A stretch of DNA of 64,000 nt from Paracentrotus lividus (GCA_940671915.1 CALNVZ010003426.1:28615115-28679114), one strand, 5' to 3'. Counted from the first letter of the stretch, positions 44,079 through 56,686 are shown. Notes: generated by a model not told the origin, from the letters alone. Program-made: numbers and translations.

Positions 44079-44836
44079 CTGAAACATGAATGTGAGAATC
44101 AGGGAGAATGTAATGATGGATTATTATTTTGTATACATACTTCTCACATAAACTAAATGTATTCATGATAAAATGCTTTTATTAGAATGTACAAATTAAT
44201 TACAATAACAGCTATAGCTAGTGTCATGATATTAAATGCTTAGAGCAGTTATCTAAATGCACAATTCAAGTATATATTGTTGATTTATTATAGCGTTTCA
44301 TTCACATGATTTTCGTAATTCAACAAAGAATACATTATTATTTGCCATGCACCATCAAAATTAAAATAAGAAAACATAACAGATGGAGGCTCTTGATCAT
44401 GTTAAGCATCACGACTTGACAGGTAAACAGATATCGAGGAAACATTCTTTGATTCATGATGATTTACAAAATTTGCAATTATAATAACAAAGATATTTTG
44501 GAAACAAAAAAAGATAGTACTTGTTTGTGCTGGAGAGATTGTGGATTTGGGGGCTTCATAGTGTTTTTCATGTTACCTATTTCTCTACAAATGAGGGAAG
44601 AATTTTGGGGAGATTACCTGTGAATTAATAATGAATACAGCTAATATATGATAGAGTAAGATAAAAAATAGAGCACAAAGTTAAGAGATGAAAGTGCAAC
44701 ACTTACTGTAAGAACAGTCAAAATACACAACGCTATATAATTCTATTTTCAATATTGCACTTTAAATCTTTATATCAAATTTGTTTTGTAGGCCTAAAGT
44801 CCATATTGCAAAAACAAGTATTGTAAAATAAGTTAC

Positions 44837-44924
44837 CTTCTTCTAAAGTAAGCATATCCACAGTTTCAGTCTTATTTATCTTGATACTCATTTCAGTTCT
44901 GTTTTCATTTAGCATAAACTCAAC
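44837..44924 (-). CDS. MUC4-like gene, exon 7: VWD, early strand
   Basis: The 88-bp exon reads VEFMLNENRTEMSIKINK, then TETVDMLTLEEG. It continues the VWD fold from exon 6 (phase 0 in, phase 1 out). Acceptor is TTACACAG, donor GTAACT. Confidence 0.75.
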
Positions 44925-45225
44925 CTGTGTAAGTAAAAATATAAAGAAAAAATACATGTATACAACATTTGGATTTCATATTTCATGAAATTATTCACAC
45001 TAAAATATATTACATTCAGGCCTTTTATAGAATATTAATAAAAACATACTTACAATGTTAATATCATTGTGATACACTGGTATTTTCATCAACGTGTTTC
45101 AATGTTATGTCTACCACGGTGTTCTTATTAATAAGTGTTTTATCGATATCATCCTAAGTTATAATAGTGCTAAGATAATTCTTTATCTTCATCATGATTA
45201 TTTCTACTATCATCAGAGGACTTAC

Positions 45226-45431
45226 TGTAGTGATGCCCTGTGTTGCAGCAAAACCAGTGAAAACAGTTCCTGTTTCGACGGGCTCGGTCCCGTTGAATGC
45301 ACGTCCCGTCCTGGCCTGCAAAACGAACGGGTCCTCGTTGTCGTATTCTAGCATCACGTACTCTCCAAGCCCATTGAAGGTATATTTCCTTCCATCCAGG
45401 GTACTAATATGAGGATCGCCAAAAAACCAAC
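45226..45431 (-). CDS. MUC4-like gene, exon 6: VWD start with GDPH motif
   Basis: The exon reads GWFFGDPHISTLDGRKYTF, NGLGEYVMLEYDNEDPFVL, then QARTGRAFNGTEPVETG and ends FAATQGITT. W-x-x-G-D-P-H-x-x-T-x-D-G-x-x-Y-x-F-N-G-x-G-E-Y is the hallmark of VWD in MUC4-like proteins. In MUC4 the GDPH sequence is where the precursor is cut into two subunits (Asp-Pro bond); here it is encoded at 45,409-45,420. Acceptor is ATGTACAG, donor GTAAGT, phase 1 in, phase 0 out. Confidence 0.9.
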
Positions 45432-45544
45432 CTGTACATCATAACATATAAATGTGAGTGATGTTTGGTGCAATTCGAAATTCGTTTTGCAGTCTTCAGA
45501 GTCTTTTAGTATGTGATAGGGCCACTTGGTTTTTCTATGATGGT

Positions 45545-45760
45545 CGCTGATCGCGCGAGTGTGGCTAAAATTTGCATGATCATGTGCGATGTAATCTAAA
45601 ATAACGCACTATTATTATTATTCTTAAATGACGTCAATTTATTTTATATTAATTAATTATGCTAATTCATTTCCCAGCCGAGTCATACCAAAGACTTCCT
45701 AAAATGGAACCTAAAAGCTACCTTTTCATAAGGAGCTTGGGGGTAATAAAAACATATCAT
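45545..45760 (+). mobile_element. piggyBac-type MITE, decayed left end
   Basis: GCTGATCGCGCGAGTGTGGC, AAAATTTGCATGATC and GTGCGATGTAATCTA, then TTAATTAATTATGCTAATTC, follow the order of the family's left end. The terminal CCCT and the G-run are missing or eroded. Confidence 0.5.
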
Positions 45761-45882
45761 ATTATGCAGGGCCAGCTGGGATACTGAAGTGGTAAACTGG
45801 CAAAATAAAGGAACATATTATTATATTATTCACAGCCCATATAAACCTCAATTTGGAATCACTCATTTCATTCTCATATTTC

Positions 45883-46217
45883 CAGGCGCGGATCCAGGGG
45901 GGGGGGGGGCCGGGGCCCGGCCCCCTTCCCTAGCAAAAAAAAAAAAAGAGAATAAAAAAGAGACGAAGTAAAAATCGACGAGCGGGCCGTTGACCCCACA
46001 CCTTACCCCTATGGCTTATACATGATGACCTCTTTGATGGCTGAAGGTCAAAATAAAAATTAACACCCCCCCCCCTCGCTCGGCCAGCGTCACGAAAAAA
46101 TTGAGTGTACTTTTTCCTCGCCCGATTCTAACACGCACAAACAAATTTGGGTGTACCAAAATCTTAATTCCGATTTTTGGCCCCCCTCCCCTGTAATGAA
46201 ATCCTGGATCGCCACTG
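45883..46217. mobile_element. hAT-like MITE remnant
   Basis: CAGGCGCGGATCCAGGGGGG at the left is mirrored by TCCTGGATCGCCACTG at the right (46,202-46,217), a terminus of CAGTGGCGGATCCAGG type that ends in CAGTG as in hAT elements. The interior is G/C-run rich and non-coding. An 8-bp target duplication was not clear. Confidence 0.55.
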
Positions 46218-46329
46218 ATTTCCCCCAGATGGCGTTACCCGTAGGGCCTATGGACTCTAGATTGAACCCATATGAGCCACCCCAGATGGCCCAAATTCAT
46301 ATCCTCTTATTGGACCCCACCTGATTAAA

Positions 46330-46620
46330 CCTTTATTTTTACCCCCAAACTAAGAGGGTAATAATCTGGTCTTAAATAAGCAGCGTCTAAAACATAGGAA
46401 GGTGCCAATTTGGTCTTAAACTTAGAAAGGGCGCCAATTTATTTTAACTGGGGACGGGTGGGGGGGGGGGGAGGGGGTGCCAAATTTACCTGGAACTTAG
46501 GGGACCCAATCGATCAGATACTTAGGGAAGCTAAGCTGATCTTAATCTTAGGGGTACGCTAATTTACCCACAATGGAGAGGGTGCTAATTTGGTCTTTAA
46601 GTCCCGGGCCTTGCCGCGCA
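46330..46620. repeat. degenerate minisatellite
   Basis: Repeated units such as GGTGCCAATTTGGTCTTAAA, GGGCGCCAATTTATTTTAAC and GGTGCTAATTTGGTCTTTAA follow one another with a period of roughly 35-50 bp. A G-run lies at 46,459-46,470. Confidence 0.6.
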
Positions 46621-47572
46621 CTGCCCTGGTAGATATGCTACTGATCACACAGAGTATCCAGAATCCAGAGGCCGCCACATGTCAAGAAATATGTTGATCT
46701 TTGAGGAATTCAGCCGCTGTTAGCCCAGCCTTAGAGCAAATTGTGCATTACGTTTAAGGAAACTACGATTCAACTATGCAATTATATTTCTTGTGAATGC
46801 TTCCAAACCTTGGAGGACCTATAAAGCCACAGCGTTGACGGAGGTCGCCGGGAGCGTCGTATAGTGCAGAAATTACCACCTGCTATCTGGCAGCAGTGGT
46901 ACCTTGGAAAGAACATCCCTGCTGTATGATGATAAGAATTTGAAACAATAACATATCATTGCTTTTAAAATCAAATGTCAACATAAATATCGTTACATGT
47001 AGATACAAGGCACCTCACACTGAACCAAATTATTTGAGACACTTTTTATTATTCCCAAAAGTACATTGGTAACTTTTGTTACATTCCTGTCGTTCAACTA
47101 AACACAACCATGACAACTAGCCTTTACAAAAATGATTCCTTATAATATTATTAACAATATCCCTTATTAACATGTTTAACTTTAAGATGCCTACACTATC
47201 AATGATGCCACAGTCTCTACATATGGTCAGATCGCCCAACATTTAAGACAAGAAACATTTTCCTTGGCTCTCACACTTGATATTGTTTACCACATTAAAT
47301 ATCCATTGAATATGTGGTTCGCTGTCCATTTCATCCTTTGGATTGATGTTATCATCAGGATTTTCTATGAAATCGACAAGAAAAACTTTATGTTTATAAG
47401 CATGCATAATATTTTTGGGCCACTTTGCATGACGCGTCAAGTTCTTTCTTGTACTTTGGGCCATCTGGTCATGTGTGACAGAGGTATAAACAAAACCTCT
47501 GCAACATGTGGCTTGTTCAATGTGGAAACATCTTAGGGAAAACAAATGTCCAATACAGTAAATACTACTCAC

Positions 47573-47728
47573 CGAGCAAAAGTTCATAAGAATACGCATA
47601 TGCTTCGTAGTGACTAGACAGCCATAAGTCTCTGTAACCCCGGATAAGTCCAAGTCCGTATGTACACCGACGGGCACCTCCAAAAAAAGACCGACGACTT
47701 TGAAAGCAGAAGAATGGCAGGAAGAAAC
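47573..47728 (-). CDS. MUC4-like gene, exon 5: AMOP, C-terminal part
   Basis: Joined to exon 4 across a split Gly codon, it reads FFLPFFCFQSRRSFFGGARR then CTYGLGLIRGYRDLW and ends EAYAYSYELLLG. The Cys-rich G-G-x-x-R-C-x-Y block is the end of the AMOP domain. It leads to VWD in exon 6, the order seen in MUC4. Acceptor is ATATCAAG and donor is GTGAGT, phase 1 both. Confidence 0.8.
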
Positions 47729-48449
47729 CTTGATATAGGAATATATAAAAAAAAAAAAAAAACTACAAACAGATAAAATATTTAATTACACACAACCCTA
47801 AAAAAAAATAGTATTTATTTAATTTGGATTTAATGTAGTGTAACCACAGCTCTAAGATACTTTTTGTTGGTTCTCCCCCAAATTGTGTCTTAAGAATTTT
47901 GTAAATTGAAATCATCATGATCCAAAATAAACATAAAATAACATAAATTCATTGATGACTGTATAAACATACAGCTGTCAAATATTTACTTGAATTGTTG
48001 GAAACGTGACTTGCAGAAAGAAAGCAAGTCCATTTTTGGTCATTAAGATGTAAGTGCGAATGAACTTTTCTCATGAATACAAAGAATTGAATTGGCCAGG
48101 ATAGAAGGTGACTGAACCCCTTACTTTTTTATAATTTATTTTCTAGGAATTCCGCAGAATTATGGTAGGCCTACAGCAATACAGTTTCCACATTTAGAAG
48201 ACCACTAAAACAAAATAGGCAATGTTTCAATCTCCTCAGTTATTTGCGAGCAGAGTCAGACAATTGATTTTTTTTTGCATCACAGATGTAGGGTAATCAA
48301 ATAGTTGGAAAAAATAGTGAAATTCATGGATTCCTGTCACATACTGATCCTGTTTAATGATGTGAAGTGACAGCAGTGAAATTATTCACCAAGTCTTTCA
48401 TTATTTTCCCCAATCTGAGATTCTGTATGTAAATTGCAAAAATGATTAA

Positions 48450-48946
48450 AGGGGAAGTTCACCCTGGAATTTTATTGGTCTCAAAAAATGAAGAAAAATA
48501 ATAGAAAAATATTAATGAAAGTTTGAAGAAAATTGACCAAAAAATAGCGAAGTTATGAATATTTAAAGTTTTGATTCTGTAACGTCACATGCGAGCAGAT
48601 CTCCTATGTGTTATGTATTGTAAATTCCATAAAATGTCATTTTTTTTTAGAAGAAATTAATCATGTCACCTGTGCGGTCGATATACCATCAAACATATGT
48701 TCATATACATGACTATATCAAATTGACCCATTCCTTTATGAAGAACCATGACAAAAAGACAAATTTATGAAATTTACATACACAACCAATGGGAAAGCTG
48801 CTCGCACGTGACGTCACAGAATCAAAACTTTAAATATTCATTACTTCGCTATTTTCTGGTCGATTTTCTTCAAACTTTCACTAATATTTTTCTATTATTT
48901 TTCTTCATTTTCTAAGACCAACAAAATTCCAGGGTGAACTTCCCCT
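48450..48946. mobile_element. TTAA-flanked foldback MITE (AGGGGAAGTTCACCC ends)
   Basis: AGGGGAAGTTCACCCTGGAA is mirrored by TTCCAGGGTGAACTTCCCCT, and TTAA flanks both sides (48,446-48,449 and 48,947-48,950). The inverted arms are about 150-170 bp long, continuing through AACTTTCA...TATTTTTCTATTATTTTTCT and the CGTGACGTCAC-type block. The 497-bp element is non-coding. TTAA plus RGGG ends suggests Kolobok rather than piggyBac (inference). Confidence 0.8.
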
Positions 48947-49239
48947 TTAAGCCTGAAAAATGAGGACGTACTCTACATTTGCATTACTGCTAACCGTAAA
49001 CACACACTACAGCCAGTCAGAAATAATTGTCCCGTCATTATGACCTTGTCTTCTTTGAAGCATGAACATTTAATCATGGGTTTTATGATACGATTTGGAA
49101 GAGTCATACAGCCTTTGTTAGTACCCTATTCATGGCATGACTGTAGAGTAACAGTCAAACTTCAGAAGACTGTAGAAATTCAATTGTGCCGAGTGGATGG
49201 ATTAAGATTTAACAAATGTTGAAAGAATTTGTGCACATA

Positions 49240-49430
49240 CACACACACACACATTGATCGTTGAGGGCTTTGGTTTTTATTTGTCTGTTTGGTAGTGTGT
49301 ATGAGATGGGGTGTGTGCGTGTGTATGTGCTGGGGTGTCTGTGGGTGTGTGTGGTGAGGGTGAGGGTGTGGCTGTGTACGTAAGTGGTTTGTGTATGTGT
49401 AAATGGGGGTATGTGTTGGTGTGTGTCTTT
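49240..49430 (+). repeat. TG-rich minisatellite
   Basis: Imperfect GTGTGTG/GTGAGGGTGAGGG units, related to those at 28,780-28,950 by the shared GGTTTGTGTATGTGTAAATG core. Long His/Thr and Cys/Val frames across it are artefacts. Confidence 0.8.
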
Positions 49431-49724
49431 GTGCCCGCACATTCTTCACTCAGCCACTTGGAACAAGTGAGATTTTGCTGTCTTTTGAAGATAGTCTGTT
49501 ATTCAGTCATGTGCGGAAAATCCAAATTAAAAGGGTAATAACAGATGCCAGGAGGATGGCTATACCAAGACATATCAGGAAACCAGTGTTTAAATGTTCA
49601 TACTTTTCAAAAGGCAACTTCAAAATGATGGTACATTTTTTCTGACCCACTCAGTATATTAGCAACATGATGAGGACAAAATATTATAAATGGAGAATGA
49701 CCTTGGGTTTTATGGCAAGCTTAC

Positions 49725-49968
49725 CGAAAGGACTGTGTTGTACAGCTAGAGGGGAACGGAAATCAAACAAGAAATTACATGATCGTCTATATCTTCTGTC
49801 TTGAATTGCTTGAAAGTAAGAGCAAGGGCAGGGCGGTGTCAGGAAAGGATTGAATCGTAGAAAATCCAAAAATAAACTTTGCTGATCCTCCAGATACCAG
49901 TCTTGGCAAAACAGCGGTGAATTCACAAAAGTACTTGGATTGGAGTCCAATCTGTATAAATCTATTCC
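49725..49968 (-). CDS. MUC4-like gene, exon 4: AMOP, N-terminal part
   Basis: The exon reads GIDLYRLDSNPSTFVNSPLF, CQDWYLEDQQSLFLDFLRF, then NPFLTPPCPCSYFQAIQD and ends AVQHSPFG. C-x-x-W ... L-P/P-P-C-P-C ... Q-A-x-x-D-x-R-Y is the AMOP domain signature, a roughly 100-residue module found with NIDO and VWD. It is split after HSPFG by a phase-1 intron (donor GTAAGC). Acceptor is GATGCAG, phase 0. Confidence 0.85.
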
Positions 49969-49979
49969 CTGCATCAAAG

Positions 49980-52900
49980 CATAAATATATTGGTGGTGAA
50001 AATAAAAAAAGAAGAAAATAAATAGTAAATTCTTTTAAAGGAAATTGAATCGCATGATTGGGTGCAATGAAACCACCACAACAACGCACGCTTTAAAATA
50101 TGGTGTTGGAAATCCATCAGTGTATTCATTCCCTGTAATTTGTCAATACATCATATATCCTTTATGTTTTTCATCTTTTTTTTTTCTCTTCACACCGCCA
50201 AATAAAATTACGGAATCAGGAAACGTTATGGACATAATTATGTATGAAAACAAAATACCCATTGATTTCTAACAACTCCATATGCTGACAAAGTATATCA
50301 AGGAGATGGTTGCATAATAAAGGATGAAAATGTGTCAAGTGCCATTAAAATCTGAAATGTTGTCATATTATGTGATTATAAGTCTTTTTTAAATACAATT
50401 ATGCTCCCGAGCCAATAATCACAATCGGCCTCCATGACATTACCAGTCAATAGTTCTTTAGCAACCATAAAACACACAAAAAAAAAATCCAACATTAATT
50501 GAGATTTTTTTTGACATCACAACAGTACTTTTTCCGACCTGTAGCAATGTGACCCACATATCCAATCCGTAGAAAGACAATATAATTCTGTTAACCTGTC
50601 AGTCGTTGTGTTAGTTTGTACCAATAAAGTTTGTATTTAAATTGGCTTAATTTCTTTATTCCTACATCAGAAAGTTCTGTACTCTAAAATAAAAGAAATC
50701 TTACATTCCGATTTATATGTATTGAGTTCACAAAAAAAATAAAAATAAAAAAATAACACAAAAAGTAAGTTTCCTCTATTTAAAAAATCAATAATTTTTA
50801 ACGAGGTGTAGAAAATATATGAGCATATGTCCATAACATAATTTGATCATGTACTAGGAATAATTCCCATGTCATGCTTAAGGGAGCATTGGCAACAGGC
50901 AAAAATGACATTTAAAAAAAATTGAATACATTATTTGGGAACAAAATTTAAGCTTTTTGATAAATTAAAGGCATACAACAATTATGCCCTAAAAAGAAAA
51001 ATCAGTTCAGGGTCAAATTTCATGTTTGACGTGGTAAATTCGATCAAATATGATGAAATTTCTGTTTTGGAACTGTTTTAACTTATACAACAAATACACC
51101 TGCATTCATGGTTGAATGAACACATAAAAACTTTAGAATAATGGAGTAAGTATTGCAGTAATTCTATTCACTGAAAATTCCCATCTTTATAATCATTAGA
51201 CATGTGTCAATGATCCTTTGACATTTTCTACGAGAAAACAAAAGCCTTTTTTACGCCTTAGTTGGCACAAGATATCAGAAAATCATTCAAATTAGAAGAA
51301 AGTTTAGGTCTTTGTCATGTTTCAACGGCTTATCGCATACATAATTTGGCATAAGCTCATGGTAGAATTCCTTTGTGTTAAGTTTCATGAAATAAATCAC
51401 AGCCAAATGGACAAAAATTAAGAATGAATATGTGTGAAATGTGGCACATTATTTTTCTTTTACAATTTGACTGATCATTTTTGAAGTTGGCATGACGATA
51501 AACCAACTCGAGCTCTACAATTTCCTACAATCAACATTTCTTAAGGTCATCTATGTGGTGTGCTATTTATATTTATAATAAATGAAATGTATTGAAATAT
51601 GCACAAAATGTGTATTGAACCAGTTTAATCATCCTCTTCTCAAAAATAATTTTTATTCATGTAGACTAATTCAAATATGTTTTATGATTCTATCCTCACT
51701 CATTCATCTCTACAAAGAATGTTCAAAGTCGTGCCAAATTGTGGCCAATTTTCCAACTTAAATGCACCTAATGGACACGGTGTTTTGGACAGTAATGAAC
51801 TGAATGACAATTATAATTGTTTTGTGCTTATTTCTGGTCTTTTAGTTATGCAATATGCTCATAATAATAATCAATAATATAAAAAATCATCATATTTTTG
51901 TGATATTTGAAAGGATGAACTCATTTGTTAAATCTGAAACAGCTGAAAAAAAAGGGCGTTTGTATTACATGTATGTCTATTGCGGGGTTTTAACCACCAT
52001 TTTTCATTTACTCAGACAAATCAAAATGTCCAAAGTGTAGCACTGAGTGTTGTGATCAATAGATCAAAATTAAATTTCAGAAAAAAATCAGTCTACATGA
52101 TTATTCAAACCACTAATATTGTTTAGAATATAGAAAATTATACTCCAAATTGGAGTGTATGCAATGGTTTCCATATTGTAGTTTGGCCCTTTCTCCACAT
52201 GTGAATATTTTGACGTTTACATCTGATCGCTACCTAAGTAACGATGTGTCAAAGTGTCCCGGGCCCTATGTGTCTTGATATCAGTGAGAAACCTCTGAAC
52301 ATAAATAAAACGGCAGGAGGAAATCAATAAGTGACAAATGTAAATTCAGCAATTTTTCTTGTGATTACTATTATCAAATAATTTTATAATTGTTATTGAT
52401 TTATAATTTCAATCCTCGCTGTGATTTTTTTTTTTATGGAAATCGACACATATCTCCAGATGGTCACTAACATTTTCTCGAATCTCAAACTACTTTCGAT
52501 AAGTACTGAGATATGACGGAGCCCTAAACTTTCTTTTCATTTGCAAGATTTTCTTATATCTTGTGTTGTCTGAAGCAAGAGATATCATTATTTATATTTT
52601 GGTATATATATTTTTTTTTGGACATATCATGCAACATATCATATTGTTCCAGATTTAATTTCTTGTATGTGTTCGTGTGCACTTTTCGTTTGCATTTCTT
52701 GGGACTTGCACAGGAGACCTAAGCCTGTAGCCATACTCCGAGATTAATAATGTAATAGCTTTAAATATCAGAAGTATTTTCTGGGGTTAGGACTGAGGGG
52801 GACTAGAATCAGAACAAATACCTAAAAAAAAAAGGCAATGTGGAGGTTGAAAAAGCTTCAGGTCCTAAAATGTGAAAGTATCCAAAAACATAAAAAAAAC

Positions 52901-53619
52901 TAAAGCGGGAGTAAAATGGCGCTGCTGGAGAAAACATAAAATATGTTAAGACTAATGGGGACCTGGTCTGCAGGATAAACAAAAAGGGAACACAAAATGA
53001 GAAGAAGCAGAAAAAAAAAGATGCCACGATGGGGTTACACTATTTAAAAGAATACAAAAAATATTGGAAGGGGCAGGGGACGTCAAAGCTATAGTTAGGG
53101 TCCCAAAGAGAAATAGCGGGGGCAAAACATTCAAGTAACAGTCGGCCGGCTAACCAAAAAACACACAAAATGAGAAGAAGGAAAAATTCCATAATGGGGT
53201 TTAACAACTTTTAAGAATAAAAAAAAAAATCTTTGAAGGGTGGGTGGGGGTGCGTCGAAGCTATAGCTAGGGCCCCAAAGAGTGAAAGATCAGAGGGGGC
53301 AAAAACATTCAAGTAACTGAAGCCGGAGTAAAATGGTCTTGCTCGATAAAACGTAAAATTTATACGGTTATGAGCAACAGTGAATTTTCATTGGATAGGG
53401 CCTAGCTATCAATCGTCAATTGTCCACATTGGGGGCTTGGATCCATTCAGATTGATTGCAAAACCTGTGCGAGCAAAGTGCTAACTAGACCAAAGTATTA
53501 AGCCGTAGGCCTAATTAATAGTTCTGGCTGCACATAATGTAAAATAAGCCAATTTATAACCAAATATTAATAAAAATGTCGTAAGAACAGAGGTTGTTCC
53601 TGCCGAATTGCCAACTAAC
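49980..53619. other. 3.6-kb intron between NIDO and AMOP exons
   Basis: AT-rich sequence with short frames only. Two related blocks near 52,900-53,120 and 53,150-53,350 share ACACAAAATGAGAAGAAG, GATGGGG/AATGGGGTT, GCTATAG and GTCCCAAAGAG / GCCCCAAAGAG and CGGAGTAAAATGG strings, i.e. a local tandem duplication of about 210-230 bp. No gene is recognised. Confidence 0.5.
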
Positions 53620-53844
53620 CTGAGCACCAGATGATCCACGATTTAGGTCTGGTCTGTAGCTTTCAAGGCGACTCTCCTCCGTGTTGGTATGGTAGACGTT
53701 GTATCTCGACTGTCCAGTGTTGAAACCGATTCGAACTGGTACAACCTTAGTGCCAGCATTCCAACTGAAACTATCTTGCTCGTACAGAAGCATTACTCCC
53801 GTCCTGGCACCGTTTGTGAATATAACAGCTTGGTAGGTCACAAT
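53620..53844 (-). CDS. MUC4-like gene, exon 3: NIDO, C-terminal part
   Basis: The exon reads IVTYQAVIFTNGARTGVMLL, YEQDSFSWNAGTKVVPVRIG, then FNTGQSRYNVYHTN and ends SSGAQ. N/T-x-x-Q-A-V-x-x-T-x-G-x-x-x-x-x-x-x-x-Y ... x-x-x-G-x-x-x-x-x-x-V-x-x-G-F is the conserved NIDO block. Acceptor is ATTACAG, donor GTTAGT, phase 0 both. Confidence 0.9.
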
Positions 53845-54408
53845 CTGTAATTGTTTTGTTGTGTGAATTGAAGTATGAATCAATTTATTTCTAAGCAAAT
53901 TGAATCCATGACATTTTCAGCGACATTTCTTTGATTGCGCTGCTTGCTCACTTTTTAGGCCTATATACTTACCAGTCTCCCGCACGTTTTCACATTTACA
54001 AAATAATTTAATACGGGCGAAATTTGAAACAAAACATATTTATTCAGGGTATTTTGCACCACATACATAAAAAAAGCTTTTCATTTTCAAGGTCAAGTTC
54101 TTACAGGTGGTCTCCAAACAAACAATTAAAAACGAAGATTTTTCCCCCCATTGACTTGTGTATTGTTGCAACGCAATCAAGAATTGCTAGGTCGCCGAAA
54201 CTACATTTCAAAAAGTGATTGCTGATGAATCAAGAAGATTTTTTTGAAACTAACATTTGAGGGTTTATTCATCATTAATACCCTAACTATAAAATTCACT
54301 CACTGACTTATGCTTTATTTGATTGTTATCCATTCCCAAGCCATTGGAGGTGACGTGAATCACAACCATTATGGCAATTTAAGGTTCATATTCAATTGAT
54401 TCAATCTA

Positions 54409-55314
54409 GGGTACATGCAGGTAATATGGGCTACCAGAAGCAAATCATTTCGTGACCGGTTACCGGTGACCGCCATATGTTGTTCATATGAACTGCTTAC
54501 GAAAATCTGTCTTCGAAATTTATCTGAGAAAATTGCTAAAAACCAAAAAAATTGTAAAAATTACGGCATTTTTTTACCCTGATGGAAAATTTGATATTTC
54601 ACAGAATATGATGGTGAAACAAGAGTTTGAGGGGGTTACAGCTAAAACTAAATGGTTTGTATATTGAGTAAGCTTATAGCTTATTTTTTTTATCATAATA
54701 GCATGTACAGGTCAATTTGTTGTCATGAAGGGGTGCAATATAGCATTGAATGATTGCCTGACATGGCAACAATAGGTGTACAGGTAATATGGGCAGTCCA
54801 AAATGGAAAAAATGATTCTGGTACTTGGTATTGGGATGAGGCATCAATCACTTCGCTAAGATTTGTTTTTCAATATTTACAGTATATTATTAAAAGAAAT
54901 AACTTATAGTAGGCCTATATTGATTTGTATAATGAAAACAATATAATATCTATAATTCAAACAAACACAATTTTAAATGAAATATCTAGTTACTGAAGGG
55001 CTTATAATTTCAAATGATATAAGTTAATGATTTTCAAGATTTTAGGCAAATTCCAGACATAGTAGAGTCATTGTAGTTTAAAAAAAATATATTAAAGCAT
55101 ATCACCTGCACATGCAGGTGATATGGGCACTTTGGTGATGGAGTCAACATTTGAATATTGCAGACAGGGGGATTGGTGATAATTGTTTTTCTTCACAATA
55201 AAAGTTAGAGCAGTAGTTATTGATTCATATAAAATCAAATTAGGCTGTGTCATTTTTAATTTTATGCAAATTGAGCAAGTGAGCTTAGGTGGCCCATATT
55301 ACCTGCATGTACCC
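54409..55314. mobile_element. site-array element 4 (GGGTACATGCAGGTAATATG ends, TA-flanked)
   Basis: GGGTACATGCAGGTAATATG at the left is mirrored at the right by CATATTACCTGCATGTACCC, with TA flanking both (54,407-54,408 and 55,315-55,316). The 906-bp interior is non-coding. A site CAGGTAATATGGGC, which starts inside the terminal repeat, recurs at 54,781 and, as CAGGTGATATGGGC, at 55,115. The last lies in a palindrome ATATCACCTGCA/TGCAGGTGATAT. Confidence 0.8.
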
Positions 55315-55319
55315 TACTG

Positions 55320-56686
55320 GTAGGCCTACTCCCTTTTTCACCAAATTCCAATTGGGCACATATGTTAGCCATACCTTACTATTTTTTTTCTTCAAATCAG
55401 GTGGGCATCTACAGTAGCCAACAAAATGGTCAAATAAAAAATGGCCACCTTCGGAGAGATGAACTATAGCTTTTAAAGTAAAAGGGCTAAAATGACAAAA
55501 ATCGATACTACAAAGCCGAGATGTTATACTGAGGTCAACTAATCTAGATTTTTGCTGGAATTTTTTTATCGAATTGACTTCATCGTTTTGGCCTATGGAG
55601 TCTCCGTAGGCCTAAGGGTAAAATATTAATAAGAATTAAATGCAGTTTTACATGAAACGGTTATAGAACATTATGATATTTATAATAATATTCTTGGGTT
55701 TCATGGGTCCTACTATAATACTATTTAATTGATTTAATATTAAGTTTGCCGTAAGGTTCTATAATGCACATTTATTGAAAGGAAGCAATATTGAGATTAC
55801 TGGCCTTCTATGTTACCCTCCCTGAAAATACAAGCCTTATGGTATGTTGCTTTATTTAATTCATAATCAAAGTGGTCATAGAAAAAAAAAAAATCGCTAT
55901 TACCTTTTTTAAGTTTCCCAAGCTATCTCTAACATAAGAAATCTTAGAGTGACTTGAGTGACAGTGTTATAGGGAGTGTTCCATAATGGAATGCTTTGTA
56001 TAGGGTACTCTTCTTGCTAGTACAATTTGGAACCCCAAGGTCCTTTTTATTTACTATCTACATTTCATACAATTAATTCTTGAAAATTATATAAGATAAT
56101 TCGACATATTTTTGTGACCCACACGTGACAGAATTTCAGGGTGTTTTAAATTCGGAATATTTATTAGCTTGTCATTTTTAAATGTTAAAAACAACTCAAT
56201 ATGGTAAGATAAAAAACAAAAAACAAAACAAAACAAAGAAAAAAAGGGGGAAAAAGAAGCCATGATTAATCTAGCAGCAAATTTTATACCTGCTCAAGAA
56301 GGTGTAACTAATTTATTGGAAGGTGATGATAAATTAGATTCACACATTTTTAATCAGATAATTTTTGGTTAATTGGTTAATTTGGGTAATTGGTTTCATT
56401 TCAGGTCATGGTGTCGAGTTACATTTAGTTGTTAATTAAGATAATTTTTGTTGACACTGGAAAGACAAGGAAACAACTTGCTCATTACCAGAATACCCAC
56501 CCCCTTCATAAAATGAAGAAAATTGCATTGATTTGCCACTACCCACGCCTACATATGCGATATCATAAATGAGCTGCTTTGCTTTACCTAATTAAAAGCT
56601 ATATCAGTGTCAATTTCCATACTTGGTTGTTGTTTTTTGGAAGAATTCTATGCAATAAAAAACATAACATATGAATGCACAGATAC
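55320..56686. other. intron sequence within NIDO region
   Basis: AT-rich with TAGGCCTAC strings and A-runs (55,880-55,892; 56,213-56,250). No coding exon or further mobile element was recognised. Confidence 0.5.
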
